64,000 bases of DNA, taken from positions 806,001 to 870,000 of the forward strand of contig JAQFWX010000017.1 of NCBI GenBank assembly GCA_027605045.1. Reading direction: 5' to 3'. Each line of letters starts with the position of its first letter. Position 1 is the stretch's first letter. Below the pieces are notes generated by a model. The model was given only the letters and a program-made list of their open reading frames with translations. It made no database searches and had not been told where the DNA came from. Both the position numbers and the translations under genes were made by a program. This document shows positions 1 to 11,374 of the stretch, one piece after another. The stretch comes from Phallus indusiatus (lineage: Eukaryota > Basidiomycota > Agaricomycetes > Phallales > Phallaceae).

Positions 1-130
1 ACTGGATTCTATAAAGAACAAAAGAAAAAAGAGCCCAGTGATCTAATGATCGTAATTGATGATAGTGTAAGATAATTTGGTTTTCAATTTGTTATATTAT
101 TATTCCCACACCTTTATTATTTATTAGTAT

Positions 131-1125
131 ATGGAAGCTATCCGGAAAAAACTTTCCGGAAAGGGCTCTGATAGCAGACTTGCTACCATACATGGAAAAG
201 GCAACTGGAAGAAGCTACTAGATTTGGACCTTGGCGCTGACGAGACTTCTAATAATGATAGCATGGTTCCGGATGAAATTGGTGGGAAAAAACTTACTGA
301 AGAAGAATGTAATAATCTTCTTCTTCGAAAGCTATCTTCCTGCGAAAATTGTCCACATGCATCCGGAACCTATTGTCTCAAAACAGAGACTAATGCACAT
401 GTCCGATTCACCACAGTTCAAATCCGGTCATGGGCAAAGTCTTGGGTAAGATCTACTTCTATTTACTTTTATTTTTATTATACTGATAAGTTTTATAGGC
501 TATGGGAACGTTGGGAGTAACTGCTGACAAACCTCCGAACACACCTTTGTATGCACATTATCACACGGCCCCATCGAATGCAAAAGTTGACCCACCGAAA
601 AATCATGTGACGGTTGACAAATCCTTTACCAAAGTTCCCGCAATCTCTTCTACCGAACCTGCATCATCTGTGCCGGCAACATCTAGTCCCGACTTACAAA
701 CACTCTTGATGTCTCAATTGCTTCAGCTTCAGCAAATGCAGATGATGCAGAGCTTTCTCGGATATGGTTCCCAGACTGGTAGTCAAGGTCTCAACCCGAT
801 GGCATTCACCGGTCAAGGCATCAATCCTATGTCATCATTTATGACACAAGCGCTGACTAGTTTCCAAACCTGCAATGCTACTGGCCAAGAGAATGCCATG
901 GAGTTTTCCGAGCTTTTCGAACATATCCAATCCACAAGTTCCGGACCGGTGAAAAGAGACCTCAGCAAAATGATAGTTCAGCTGAAGGATGCCGGAATCT
1001 ATCAAATCAATGAATTAGGGTTATTCAGTGATAAAGAACTTGTGGATGATGTAGGAATGCTTTTGGGTGATGTGAAATGGCTTCGTGTTGAGGTGCAGAA
1101 AGTCCTTCAGAACACACAATCTTAG
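131..1125 (+). CDS. Hypothetical fungal protein with CxxC motif and SAM-like C-terminus
   Basis: Two exons, 131..445 and 499..1125, joined in phase 0 over a 53-nt GT-AG intron (446..498), giving about 313 aa. The N-terminal exon carries a CENC motif followed by a YCL and an H..FT..Q...WA pattern that continues across the intron into G...V...PP. I remember this arrangement from uncharacterised agaricomycete proteins (recall, not a search). The middle is Ser/Thr/Pro and Gln/Met rich. The last ~70 residues (from about 920) look like a small helical SAM-type bundle ending in RVEVQKVLQ. The stop lies 46 bp from the stop of the convergent transposase gene, so the two may share a 3' flank or belong to one mobile unit. 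No function is assigned. Confidence 0.7.
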
Positions 1126-1171
1126 TCTACCACTGTTGAATTTTTTCAATGGAGATATATTACATCTATTT

Positions 1172-2395
1172 TCATACATAATTTGAATGCCTAAACCATC
1201 CTTCTGCATGCTCTGATGAAACTGTAGCTAATGTATCAGAAATGAAGGCTTTCACAGCATCTTCATTCTTGGAGTCAAGCACTGCGCGAAAAGCATCTCC
1301 ATGACGACTAATCATCTTCTTCATATATGAAAAACACTCTTCAATAGGGTTAAAATCCGGTGAATATGGTGGCAGATACAGGAGTTTGATACCCCTGTAA
1401 ATAAGTCAGAAGGTATCCCGGTAATCAAAGGAGATAAAGTGATCAAACCTTTCTGCGCACATTTCTTCTACCCCTTCAACATGATGAATGGCACAATTGT
1501 CCATAACTAATACACTTCGTTCTTCCGGATAAGGATTCATAATATCTAAAAGGTCAGAAAGAAATCCTTGAAAAGATTCACCATCAAAGGACCCTCGTTT
1601 GATGTGAACATGTATGATGCCATCAAGTGTAAGTGCAGGTAAAACTGAGTACCTAAGAAAGTATCAAAAGTAAAATTCAATTAGCAAAAAACTGCGCACC
1701 TTTCTCCCCGTTGAAACCGGGTCTGTTTGGTAGCACGCTGACCCTTCAATGCCCGTCCCATTTGCCTATAACCCGTGTGCACATTGATAGCACTTTCATC
1801 AACAAACACCAGCCGGTCAGCAGTCTCTTCGCCAATGTTGAATAAGAAGTGTTGGCGACGTGTTTCACAACGTTCCAGAGCAATCTTCGACAACTAAAGA
1901 CAGTGGTAATTCAGCCCTGAAACTCAATGTTCGTATCACTTACCTTTTTCGTTGTATAGCCCAAGTTCTTCAGTGTATTATGGACTGTTGATAAAGAACA
2001 CTTTAATCCCAAGTTTTCCGACAGTTCTAAGGCAATTTCATCGAGATACATGTCCGGATTATACTCCAGGAGCTTAGCTATAAACTGCACTGATGAACAC
2101 CGGATAACAGATATAATAATAGGAAAAAACATACACTGCATGCAACATCATTTAGCACAGATGGCCTCCCAAGTTTTTTGTATCCTTTGGGATCCTTCAC
2201 AACATCACCAATCTCTTTATAGATCTGTATTGTCTGCTGGACGACACGGAGAGACATGTTGAGAAGAGTTGCGATTTCGGATGCTGGTTTTTCAAGTGAC
2301 AAGTGTAGATATATGACTCTTTGACGGAGGTCTTTTGAGTAATGTCGACGGTGTATAATGGGGCTGGAAACCGCGTCAGGATCAGTTGCGTTCAT
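1172..2395 (-). CDS. Tc1/mariner-type DD34E transposase, five exons, apparently intact
   Basis: Exons read on the minus strand: 2395..2135, 2084..1944, 1893..1700, 1652..1449, 1394..1172. The introns are 47-54 nt, all GT-AG, and the joined length (1023 nt) is a clean 340 codons plus stop. The N-terminus has a helix-turn-helix (HYSKDLRQRVIYL..., then an S..TV...L second helix pair). The catalytic core shows VFVDES (first D), VMDNCAIHH (second D) and YSPDFNPIEE (E), with 34 residues between second D and E, so a DD34E enzyme of the IS630-Tc1-mariner superfamily. The start was chosen at MNATD because the HTH follows directly; a Met six codons upstream is possible. I saw no terminal inverted repeats nearby, so it could be an old or domesticated copy. 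It converges on the SAM-like gene. Confidence 0.85.
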
Positions 2396-2981
2396 GGTCG
2401 AGAAGAGGAACAATTCATGTCACGTGATCTTAGCCGTGATAACATTTATCTTCTAAGATTCGAGAGATTCGGTATGACGAAGTTATGGAATTCCAAAAGG
2501 TGTGCAATATGATAATAAATACATAGGTTTTTATCCGAAAGACAATCCGATACTAAAATAAAGCTGCACATGAAAAAGAGATGAGAAAAGTGATAATTTG
2601 AGGGATACTAATGGATACTCACCAAATTATGAAACTCCAGCATCACAACTTGCTAATATACACTTCTCTCTTATATTCCCCCACCTCTAATCCATCCTGC
2701 GCCTTGAAAACGACTCGTTTGCTTGCGCAGGAGTTCCATGCCGGCCTGTTTTCTGGCGAACATGGAAAAGCATATTTTCTGAGAATAAAGTTAGCGCATA
2801 TGCTAGAGAACATCAATAGGAAGCTACCGTTAAAATTTTGGGCTGAAATCTTGAGAATTCGTTGAGATATCGTGCGCGCAAGATCGAAGGCGAAATGGGT
2901 CCAGCATGTAAGCGTGCGCATTACATAAGTAAAAGCGCTGTAAGCAAGCGAAATTAACCCTTCCTATTACAGGAGGATTCA
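2396..2981. other. Intergenic stretch before the gypsy element
   Basis: No gene can be supported here. Open frames exist on both strands (2611..2865 plus, 2643..2921 minus) but overlap each other and have no clear family pattern. The 5' LTR expected for the gypsy element (TGTAACGG start) is not visible in this stretch, so the element's left end must lie here or be lost. Confidence 0.5.
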
Positions 2982-4340
2982 ATGGCTCCTACTACCAGGA
3001 GTCAGAGTGCACCAGATCGTGGTACACCTGATTCCAATCAGCCTGACCCACCTGGGCCAGTGCAAACTGAAAATCCCGACCCGTCTAGGGAAGGAACCCT
3101 CGAAGGAGAGTCATCCACATGGGAGAGAGTGGATGCATCAACACAAAATCCCACTCGTCCTGCGTCGCAGACGATGGAACATCAGCCCCAACTTGCTGAA
3201 GAAGATGAGGATGTAAAGTCCGTAGCATCTGGTCGCTCCAGACTTAGCGTTAGGAGCGATAGGTCCATCCGAAGGGATGAGGCCATGAACGCCGTTCACG
3301 CATCGTTGCTCGATGGCGTGAGGAACGGGAATATGTCCCCGTCAGAACTGCAGAGACTAGCTCGATTAATCGAGGACGTCAACGCAGGAGTTGAAAACCC
3401 TGAGCCAGAGCCTGTTACCACGGGCACTGACAGGGACCAGGTCAGGACGACAGACTTGTCTCCTGAAGCAGAGCCTGCACGAGCACGCTCTGACAAAGGA
3501 AAAAGCAGAGCGGTAGATCCGCCTGCATCAGGTACTGGATCTACTCGTACTAGACCAGCAGGGCCGACGAGTCACCTTGCATATCAATTCACAAACCCAG
3601 CCCCACAAGCTAGGTTTGTTACACCGACGGGACCGACATATGCCAGTCCGTCACCAGCAACAGCTGGCAATTCCCAATCCCCTGAGCCTGCACCAACAGG
3701 CACCAGGCAACGTTCCCAGAACGCTACCCCAGGACCGAGTACGCGTCCTGTTAGACCTCCTACCCAAGGAGCTACAGCATATACAGCTCCTAGGAATCCC
3801 GGCCCCGAGATAGAGGCTGGCAGAGAAACAGTGAGACGGATGTACCATTTCACAAGACGACTGCCTCACGAGTCTGACGCGGTTGGTGACTATATTGACA
3901 CCGAGATAGCCACGCGACTGGTGAACCAGTCGCGAAATGGAGCACCCCCACGAGAGGATGCTGAAGTGATCGCTCAAGCTGCCCTCGAATACCAGAGGAT
4001 AGCAGGGCTACTCTCCGACAGAGCAATCTGTACACATGCATGGGCTGTGGAGGCGGCCACTAATGCACTCGAGGAAGCCGTAGCAGGCTCCCTCGAGACT
4101 GACACTCCCAACGAGCAGCAACTGCGGATCATACAAGATAGAATCCGCATCGCGAGGGACGTGCGTATGAACGCGGTCCGCCATGCTCGTGTGTTTGAAG
4201 GTGGCTATAATGCCATCACTGGCGATAGAATCCCATCGCCAGATCCAGCCACAAGCTCTAGTCGTCCAGATGACAGAGCGCCACCACCTGGCAGACAACT
4301 GCCCAGTGCCAAGGCAAAGTGCCGAGCCCAGTGGGCATAG
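2982..4340 (+). CDS. Gypsy ORF1, Pro/Thr/Ser-rich gag-leader protein
   Basis: A 452-aa open frame starting MAPTTRSQS, a start often seen in basidiomycete gypsy proteins (recall). The first ~290 residues are low-complexity, rich in Pro, Thr, Ser and charged residues. Residues about 290-410 are more ordered and helical, with no motif I can name. The frame overlaps the following gag-pol frame by 158 nt (4183..4340), in a different phase, so either the two are joined by ribosomal frameshifting, or an indel split one long gag. It is therefore uncertain whether this is a separate protein or the N-terminus of Gag. Confidence 0.75.
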   Translation: MAPTTRSQSAPDRGTPDSNQPDPPGPVQTENPDPSREGTLEGESSTWERVDASTQNPTRPASQTMEHQPQLAEEDEDVKSVASGRSRLSVRSDRSIRRDEAMNAVHASLLDGVRNGNMSPSELQRLARLIEDVNAGVENPEPEPVTTGTDRDQVRTTDLSPEAEPARARSDKGKSRAVDPPASGTGSTRTRPAGPTSHLAYQFTNPAPQARFVTPTGPTYASPSPATAGNSQSPEPAPTGTRQRSQNATPGPSTRPVRPPTQGATAYTAPRNPGPEIEAGRETVRRMYHFTRRLPHESDAVGDYIDTEIATRLVNQSRNGAPPREDAEVIAQAALEYQRIAGLLSDRAICTHAWAVEAATNALEEAVAGSLETDTPNEQQLRIIQDRIRIARDVRMNAVRHARVFEGGYNAITGDRIPSPDPATSSSRPDDRAPPPGRQLPSAKAKCRAQWA

Positions 4341-6029
4341 GCAACCTTCTGCAAATCCAGCAGAAGCACCGCGTATCGATACATATGATGGATACGCTCG
4401 TCAACCACAGTATGGCGAGGATCTCCACGCCACACCGTTCGACGAAGAACGTGCTGAAAGATTTGATCCTTTCAGCGACGACGCCCCAGTACTCGAGGGC
4501 GTCATAGCCATGGTTCAAGAAGCCCTGATTGCAAACAGGGATATGATGCCAGGCAACTCGCCCCTCGCGAAAGCAGGAGCGAAGATTGGGCTCCCACCCA
4601 CATACAGTGGCTCATCCAGAGCCGAAGACTTCGACAACTTTGTGTCGGGTCTATTACGCTGGCTACGCGTAAACCACCTGCTTGGAGAAGTCAGCCAAGC
4701 AGAGCAAATATCCTTTCTGGGCATGCGCCTAGAAGGGTTGGCCCAGGAATGGTTTACTCAAAACGTGGAGAGAGGCGTTCGCCCCCTCCACAAGTGGACC
4801 CTAGTCCCTGCGCTGCGGAGACTATATGATCGTTTCCTGCCACCCCACTCTAGAAGTGAGGTAGCGATTCAATTTGAACGCGAACGGCAGGGGTCGCACT
4901 CTGTACACGAATACATGAGCGCGCTGCTCACGCTAGCCAACAGACTAGCGCACCCTCCTGATGACTACACATTCAGGAGGAGGTTCCTTGATGGGCTGAA
5001 CCACAGCCTCGCCACTGAAGTAGCGTTCAGAGGCGGCAATCCTGAACAGATGACTGCTAAGGAACTACTTCTACTGACAATTCAAGTAGAAGAGGCGTTC
5101 AAGAAACGCCGCTCGGTAGCGGTGTCTCAAGGAAGCACTACCTGCCCAGCAGGTAACAGTAGCGGAGGCAGTAGTAGCGGTAGTGGCAGCAGTAGCAGCC
5201 ACAACAACTTGGTAAGGCAAGCGCATACCAACAATATGCGCTTGAACCAGAGGAACCACAGTTCCTCCACGCGTCCTCACAAGATGCGTACAAATGGTAA
5301 CTCCCCACGGGGGAACCGCCCCTCGAGTTCGTCAAACTCGAGAAACCATAGCTCGCAGACCACTAGGACTGCCCCAACTAGTACGAACAATCGCACTAGC
5401 ACAACCCCTCCCACGTGTTTCAACTGTGGGCAGGTGGGACACTACAGAAATGCGTGCCCCAGACTGAGACAGGTACGAGCCAATGTGGGTCGTATCGAAG
5501 AGGTTGAAGAGACCTCTGGCGAGACATCGAACGATGTCCCGCAGGAGAACGTGGAAGACCCCACAGCTGAACAAACTGTGGAGGAAGAGGTGGCCCAAGA
5601 CGAGCCCACCAACGACCCCGTCGAAGACAACGAGGGTATTCAATACCAATGGGATGATGATGACAATGGTCCCAGTGCGTATATGCTCCTCACCATTGAC
5701 GATGAGTATGAGGAACGTAGACTGCACTTCGCAGTCCACAAGTCATCCTTATTGGATGATGAAGACTCCTCGCTCGCTACGAGTAAGGAACCACTCTATG
5801 ACCATATGGCTAGAGTGAGCTCTCGTGCTCCGACACGAGACAGAAACACATTGAAACCCATTGAGGGTTTCTGGCCAGTCAATGGCCAATTGGCCCACTG
5901 CCTAGTCGACAGTGGATGCCAGGGGATGATCATGTCCCCTCATTTCTCTCTTGCCACCGGAGCAAGAACCTTCAAGCTCGACAAACCTGTCGTGCTACAG
6001 CTGGCCGTTAAGGGCAGCAAGTCTTCCAT

Positions 6030-6340
6030 TGTTGCGTACGCAAACAGGCTACGCAGAGATTTGTCAGCGCTCGGTATATGCGCCGGTCCGTCAATATTTT
6101 GCAAATTCCAATTATTTTGTACCTTTCACCCGTTCGCAATTAAACTACTAGCCTTTTCCATTGTTTTTAGATTACATTTTAGCACCATTCCAATTTCCTG
6201 GAAACTCCCAAACCATGTATATAAAAATCTTTCTTTAGCTTACAAAATACAAGAACAATGTTTCCCTCCTATTTCTCCCTCTGAGCACACATTCGCTGAT
6301 TCCCTTTCCTTCCCTGTTCGCTCCTGAGGCGCACGTATCA
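6030..6340 (+). repeat. 5' LTR of the nested element
   Basis: 311 bp, TG...CA ends, with a TATATAAAAA stretch near 6219 that can serve as TATA box. It lies in frame with the interrupted protease, so about 100 LTR-derived codons are appended to the broken frame (to 6327). Confidence 0.92.
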
Positions 6341-6523
6341 TTTGGTGACCACCGCAGGGAATCATGTTGTTTTGTGTGTCTCACTCCTCCTAAAAACATC
6401 TTCTACAACCTTTATTCTTGCCTTCCCCACTGTCTACATTGTTTTGCAATCTATACATTTATTCTCTTGCCCATTTCCCTATTCCTTCGACCTCACATTC
6501 ATTCCTTGTAAACCCTATTCATC

Positions 6524-9500
6524 ATGTCGCCCTCGCCAGTACCATTACCTCCTCGACGTTCGCCAGAAGCTCCTCGTTTCGATGTTGACGACCCTCTCTC
6601 GTTGTGGGATTATTTTGTGGATTACGAGCTCCTTGCAAAAGCAGCACAATTAGATGATAAAACAAAGATCAAGTACTCGACTATTTACCTTACTCGTAAT
6701 GATGCCGATTTCTGGGAATGCCTGGACGAGTATGAAGGCAGTGATTGGCAAGCTTTCAAGGACGTCGTTTTATCGCATTATCCTGGTTCTATCCCCACTG
6801 ATCGATGGACTTGTGAAGACCTGTTGGCCATTTGTGACGAGCAACGTACCAAGTTTATTCGAACGAGAGGTGATTTCGCCGATTTTGACCGCCGGTTCTC
6901 CACGATCTCGAGATCCTTGCTAGAGAATGGTTTAATGTGCCAACTGGAGGAGCGCAAGCTTTTCTGGAAAGCTTTGGATCAGTCTTTCAAGAAGGATATT
7001 TTCGACAGAGTACGACTTACCAACCCTGCATATACGTCGCGAACGATTTTGAAGCTATCCGAAATTCGCCATGCTGCTAGTCTAGAATTGGATGGAACGC
7101 CAGCCGAAACCAGTACCGTCGTCGCATCGCCAGCTCCAGTTCCGAATCTTCCCATTGTCGAACCTGTAAAGACCGAGCCATTTAGCATGGAACGTTTTAC
7201 TCAGCAGATGTCAGCGACGATGGCACAAGCAGCCGAGAAAGCGATTTCGAAAGTTCTTGATAGAGAAAGCATGTACTCACCTCCAGTACAGAAGAATGTC
7301 GGTTTTTCGAATCCAGTCCCCGCCCATGTCAGCCCAGCAGTTCCCGTGTATCCTCGAATTGTGTCCCAAACATCGCATGAAGACGAGTTCTCGGATCGTT
7401 TTTCAAATAGAGCCACCGTTGCGCCGTCTACTATCGGAACATCAAGGAAATTAGTCGAAACCGCTAGCATTTATCCAGTCAAAACTCACGTTGAACCAAG
7501 GACGAACCAGGACTCGTGTATTGCAGCTTTGGAGAAGATAGACGCCTACAAAGACGTTAGTGACGAAGCATTGGAGGACGTTTTGGAAATCTTGAAGGCA
7601 CGCATTCGAAAGAAGAAAGAGGCTGGAGAGAGTTTAGCACAAGGTCCCCAGGAGAGCCGAATTGTACCTACCGTTGCAGTGCCCGCTATTCCCGTTCAGG
7701 TCGTAGTTCCGTCGCAGCCAGTTCCTGAGCCAATTCCAGCCATCGTTTCGCCTAGTCGCCAAGTTTTGGACCAACATTTTGCCCCTAGTGAAGTCGCCGT
7801 CGAGCCCGTAGGAATCCCTAGTCATGTTTTGAAGCAGAAGGTTACGCTAAGTGTTGGGAAACTGCTTACCTCATGTTCAGATCTTCGTGCACGAGTCAAC
7901 GAAGCCATAATACACATGGAAAAGAGTTCGAGTAGAGATTCTGAGAAGATGTCGGTGGCGTCATCTATAGCGGCATATTCAGTCAAGGGTAATTCGTGTT
8001 TAGAAAACGTTGTCACTTACCCGAGTAGTCCTCGCGAAGCGCATATACCGTCGTCGAAGTTTGAAGAAGCGTCAGCTGAGGAGTCGTTAGCTGAAGAAGT
8101 CAGCATTGGAGAAGAGAGAAATTTGATTTTGAAGAGTCGTTTTGAAGAATTATCGGATACTGAAGAAGAGTCTAGCCTTGATTGTCAGTTTGTTTCTGAA
8201 GTGTTTGAAGATCGTCCCCCATTGTTTCCCCTATCCTTGCCTTGTGTTTTGAAATCTCCCAGAATTAAAATGTCGCCCATGTATTCACATTTCTCATATG
8301 TAAAGTCGCTACATACAGTCTCATCTATGTGTTGTCCTGCCCCTCATGTATCTGCTTCCCTTGTCACCATCACTAACCATTCTAGAGCCGCTTGCGCCGA
8401 GTCGTCCATTGCCACCGTCGTCCCAGAGGGTTCCGGAATGAAGCGTCGAGTTTTGAAGAAGGTTCCGCGGTTGCTATACGATCCTGGAGGAGAAGAATTA
8501 GCTTGTTTTGGAAGATTTTGGGCTACTGTGCCTACTCACCTGCAGTTAGGATCGCCGTTTCACGAGTCGCTCGTTCCCGTCAGAAATCCAGAATTCGCAT
8601 TCCAGCCTCAGTCCTCGACTTTGCATGCTTCCCTTGTGGGTTCTCTCTTCGTCGCAGCCACGCTATTATCGCCCATCGCCTTGCCCGTACATGTTAGTCA
8701 AGGAATCCAGCTTGAAACGTTTTGGATAGTCGTACCTGATCGTCTGCACCATGCAAAGTTGCCCAGCATAGTCATCTTCGCGAGGTCGTTCGGAAAGAAA
8801 GCGTCTATCCCTATCTCAATCGTTGAGCACGAGAGGACTATCGACTGGGAGAGAAGCATACTCACGATTACATTGGAACCAACTGGCATCAGTCATCGAT
8901 ATTGCCGCAGTCGTCCCATTTACTTGACACTTGCATTTGAGTCTGGAGACTCGATATTCTTGGTAGTCGATTTACTGGCAGATCCGTCTATAGCGTCACG
9001 AGAATTACCAAGTCGACAAAGGAGCGTACCAGCAGTTACGGGAGCCCAGTTCGTTTGCTCAAGCCCAGGTCGAACGTTTACTTTTGAGTCAGAAGGTCTG
9101 CGCTTGGCTTTCATCGATCTTTCCACGTTATTCCCGATAGTGCCGTCCCTGAATGAAGTCCTGAGTTTTAGTGTCATCGCTCAGGAAATAGCAAGAAGCG
9201 CACCTACTCGTTTCGTTCAGCCTCTAAAGTTCCATCTCCATCCGTTATCCACCGTCACGGCCTCTTTATTGCTCTGGATAGTAGGAAGGTTTCAAGGCTG
9301 CATTGCGCGTATCATCGATTTGGAGAGACGAGCCTTGGTCGAGAAACCTTGTATAAGAACAAAGCGGCACGACGAGACGGAGTTTCCTTACCTTGGAGCA
9401 AGAGTTGACAACTGTATCGGAGAAGAACGAAGCATATGTGTCTGTGGAAACAAACGATCTATTCAGCCGCGTCCATGCCAAAGTGTAGCAATACGTACGG

Positions 9501-10243
9501 TGCAAGGCGATCCTTTCCCTATCCACCAATGTTCCCTTATTCGCATTCGCCTCCTACTCCTCCTAGCATTTGCTTTCGAATTCAAAGACCCGCTGTCGTC
9601 ATTTTCGGTAGTCAAAGTGTCGATGGATCGTCCTATGATGTCGTTCGAAGTCGGATCGTTCACGCTGAGTGCCGCAGTTGTGGTCAAAAATGAAGAGTCT
9701 TCATATCAAGAACGGATCGTACCCACCGAGAAAAACGCCATGCATCGATATCCCTGTGTTGAGCCAGTACAGCCTCCGATGCTACCATTCCACCCCGACA
9801 ACTTGCGCATTTCCAATCTCGAATCGTCGTTTCACAGATCTGTACCGAATGTAAAAGTCATTGTCAATTCTCAAGCCATAGCGAATGTAGAGAAGATCAT
9901 ACCGGTAGTCGCTCCAGCTCCCATTTTCAGCTATCCCTTTTCTCCTCCATCGCCAACGTATCCTCCAACGTTCTATTCTTGTCTCGAAATGGTTCCTTCG
10001 ACACTTTTACGATCCGTAGTTTGGTTTAGAAGAAAGAGGAGATGGCGTCGAGACGAGTGTAATGCGAAGAGTACGAAGCGGAGTCCAAATCTAGCTGAGA
10101 TAAGCGTTAACGTCAGTAATCGCCCAATCATAAATTGCCGGTATTTGCCGTACCCCTCGTATTCGCTGGAGATATCATTAGTAGGAACGGATCCGGAAAA
10201 TGAACAAAACGACGCGTGGTCTCTTCCATCTGTTTCTTTTTGA
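6524..10243 (+). CDS. Giant gag-like protein of the nested LTR element (1239 aa)
   Basis: One uninterrupted frame. Residues about 20-190 have the helical pattern of a retrotransposon Gag (...DPLSLWDYFVDYELLAK..., later FDRRFSTISRSLL), followed by a Pro/Val-rich linker, a short coiled segment (about 340-375, KARIRKKKE) and a Ser/Glu-rich zone (about 470-560). Residues about 690-1010 look beta-rich and hydrophobic with no motif I recognise. There is no CCHC knuckle, no D(S/T)G protease and no YxDD. That such a long frame is open implies recent selection or a very recent origin. It may supply Gag while an autonomous relative supplies Pol. Confidence 0.75.
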   Translation: MSPSPVPLPPRRSPEAPRFDVDDPLSLWDYFVDYELLAKAAQLDDKTKIKYSTIYLTRNDADFWECLDEYEGSDWQAFKDVVLSHYPGSIPTDRWTCEDLLAICDEQRTKFIRTRGDFADFDRRFSTISRSLLENGLMCQLEERKLFWKALDQSFKKDIFDRVRLTNPAYTSRTILKLSEIRHAASLELDGTPAETSTVVASPAPVPNLPIVEPVKTEPFSMERFTQQMSATMAQAAEKAISKVLDRESMYSPPVQKNVGFSNPVPAHVSPAVPVYPRIVSQTSHEDEFSDRFSNRATVAPSTIGTSRKLVETASIYPVKTHVEPRTNQDSCIAALEKIDAYKDVSDEALEDVLEILKARIRKKKEAGESLAQGPQESRIVPTVAVPAIPVQVVVPSQPVPEPIPAIVSPSRQVLDQHFAPSEVAVEPVGIPSHVLKQKVTLSVGKLLTSCSDLRARVNEAIIHMEKSSSRDSEKMSVASSIAAYSVKGNSCLENVVTYPSSPREAHIPSSKFEEASAEESLAEEVSIGEERNLILKSRFEELSDTEEESSLDCQFVSEVFEDRPPLFPLSLPCVLKSPRIKMSPMYSHFSYVKSLHTVSSMCCPAPHVSASLVTITNHSRAACAESSIATVVPEGSGMKRRVLKKVPRLLYDPGGEELACFGRFWATVPTHLQLGSPFHESLVPVRNPEFAFQPQSSTLHASLVGSLFVAATLLSPIALPVHVSQGIQLETFWIVVPDRLHHAKLPSIVIFARSFGKKASIPISIVEHERTIDWERSILTITLEPTGISHRYCRSRPIYLTLAFESGDSIFLVVDLLADPSIASRELPSRQRSVPAVTGAQFVCSSPGRTFTFESEGLRLAFIDLSTLFPIVPSLNEVLSFSVIAQEIARSAPTRFVQPLKFHLHPLSTVTASLLLWIVGRFQGCIARIIDLERRALVEKPCIRTKRHDETEFPYLGARVDNCIGEERSICVCGNKRSIQPRPCQSVAIRTVQGDPFPIHQCSLIRIRLLLLLAFAFEFKDPLSSFSVVKVSMDRPMMSFEVGSFTLSAAVVVKNEESSYQERIVPTEKNAMHRYPCVEPVQPPMLPFHPDNLRISNLESSFHRSVPNVKVIVNSQAIANVEKIIPVVAPAPIFSYPFSPPSPTYPPTFYSCLEMVPSTLLRSVVWFRRKRRWRRDECNAKSTKRSPNLAEISVNVSNRPIINCRYLPYPSYSLEISLVGTDPENEQNDAWSLPSVSF

Positions 10244-11374
10244 ATTGTCTGCGTTTTCTCTTCCTTACATTTTCTCTTCCTAAAAATCTCTCAAGTTCTG
10301 TTTTTAAATCTCATGTCGCAATCTCTTTTCTGATTTTCATGTTCTTTGCTCTGTAAAATCATGTTAGCCGTTTCATTTTCTTTCCCTCTTTAAATTCCGT
10401 TTTCTTTTCTTTTATTGGCACACCAGACGACGAGGATACAGGGTTCGGTCCCCGATTATATGCAAGAAAACGTTCCAGCTACTCGCAGTCATTCAGAAAT
10501 CGTCGACGAGCAGTGCAGCATCTATGCCGCCCAAATCCAAAATAGGACGCGATCAGAGTTTCGCCTTTCCATCGAGGACTGTGTGGTAAATCGTATCAAC
10601 TCTTTTCTCTCAAATCGACGCACAGACCAAAGGTTTCCAACTGTAATTCATCTCGGGATTCGTACATTCATCATCGCTTTCGCTTTATCCATCGTGCAAA
10701 TAGGACTGTGTCGCGCCCTTCTCATCGTCTCGCATTCTCCCTTTTATTCTTTCGACTTCCACCACAATCTTCTGCATTTGTACAAGCGTTAGCACTCCCA
10801 ACTCGACAAGATTTCGAACTCATACTGGACCGTACGATCGACTCGTTTCTCTTTCAAAAATCGTCAAGAGCGCACACACTATTTCGAGACAGTAATAAAA
10901 GCTAGCGGCATTTCTCTCCAACAACTTCAACTGTATCAATGAAGGTTCTCAGTCTCGCTTTTCATTCAGTTTATTCATGTCATCGCTCCTTCGCTACTTG
11001 CGGTTTTACTCATACAAATGGGATTGTCGTGTGCCTGCTTTTATTGGTTTTATCTTGCCATCCACTTTTGATGTTGATTTTCGTCTTTTCCGTTCTATTG
11101 TCTCGAGTCTCGTCTTTCCGTCTAGCATCTCTTCCTATTTTATCATCGTCTCCATCCTACGTCTCGCGTTCTCGTCAATATTTCGTCCGTCGTCGTCGTC
11201 GTCGTCTCACTATTTTTCGTCTCGTGTCGAACGTCCGTTGCACATGCTGGATTCCTCGCGTCACTCAATTTCACGGCTCACGGTATGACTTAGAGATGAT
11301 TGGAGATGGTTTTCAGGCGGATTTTTTTTATGTGTCACTAACGACGGAGCGTTAGTATTAAGGTCCCCAGGAGG
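10244..11374 (+). other. Non-coding 3' internal region of the nested element
   Basis: T/C-rich, with several short unrelated open frames (for example 10415..10792 and 10939..11355) that have no family pattern and no shared phase. It is probably 3' UTR or decayed pol. It ends at the polypurine-like AGGAGG before the 3' LTR. Confidence 0.6.

Noticed and set aside
2807..2811. AGAAC matching the base string after the gypsy 3' LTR, taken as a target duplication
   Set aside because: No LTR start follows it; a 5-bp match over this distance is expected by chance.
2611..2865. Plus frame with ...NRKLPLKFWAEI..., resembling a Ty1/copia integrase fragment
   Set aside because: Only one short stretch fits, the antisense frame is equally long, and no other copia motif is near.
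10939..11355. Frames after the giant gag ORF that might encode a second protein
   Set aside because: Low-complexity Ser/Arg/Leu composition, several overlapping frames and no motif.
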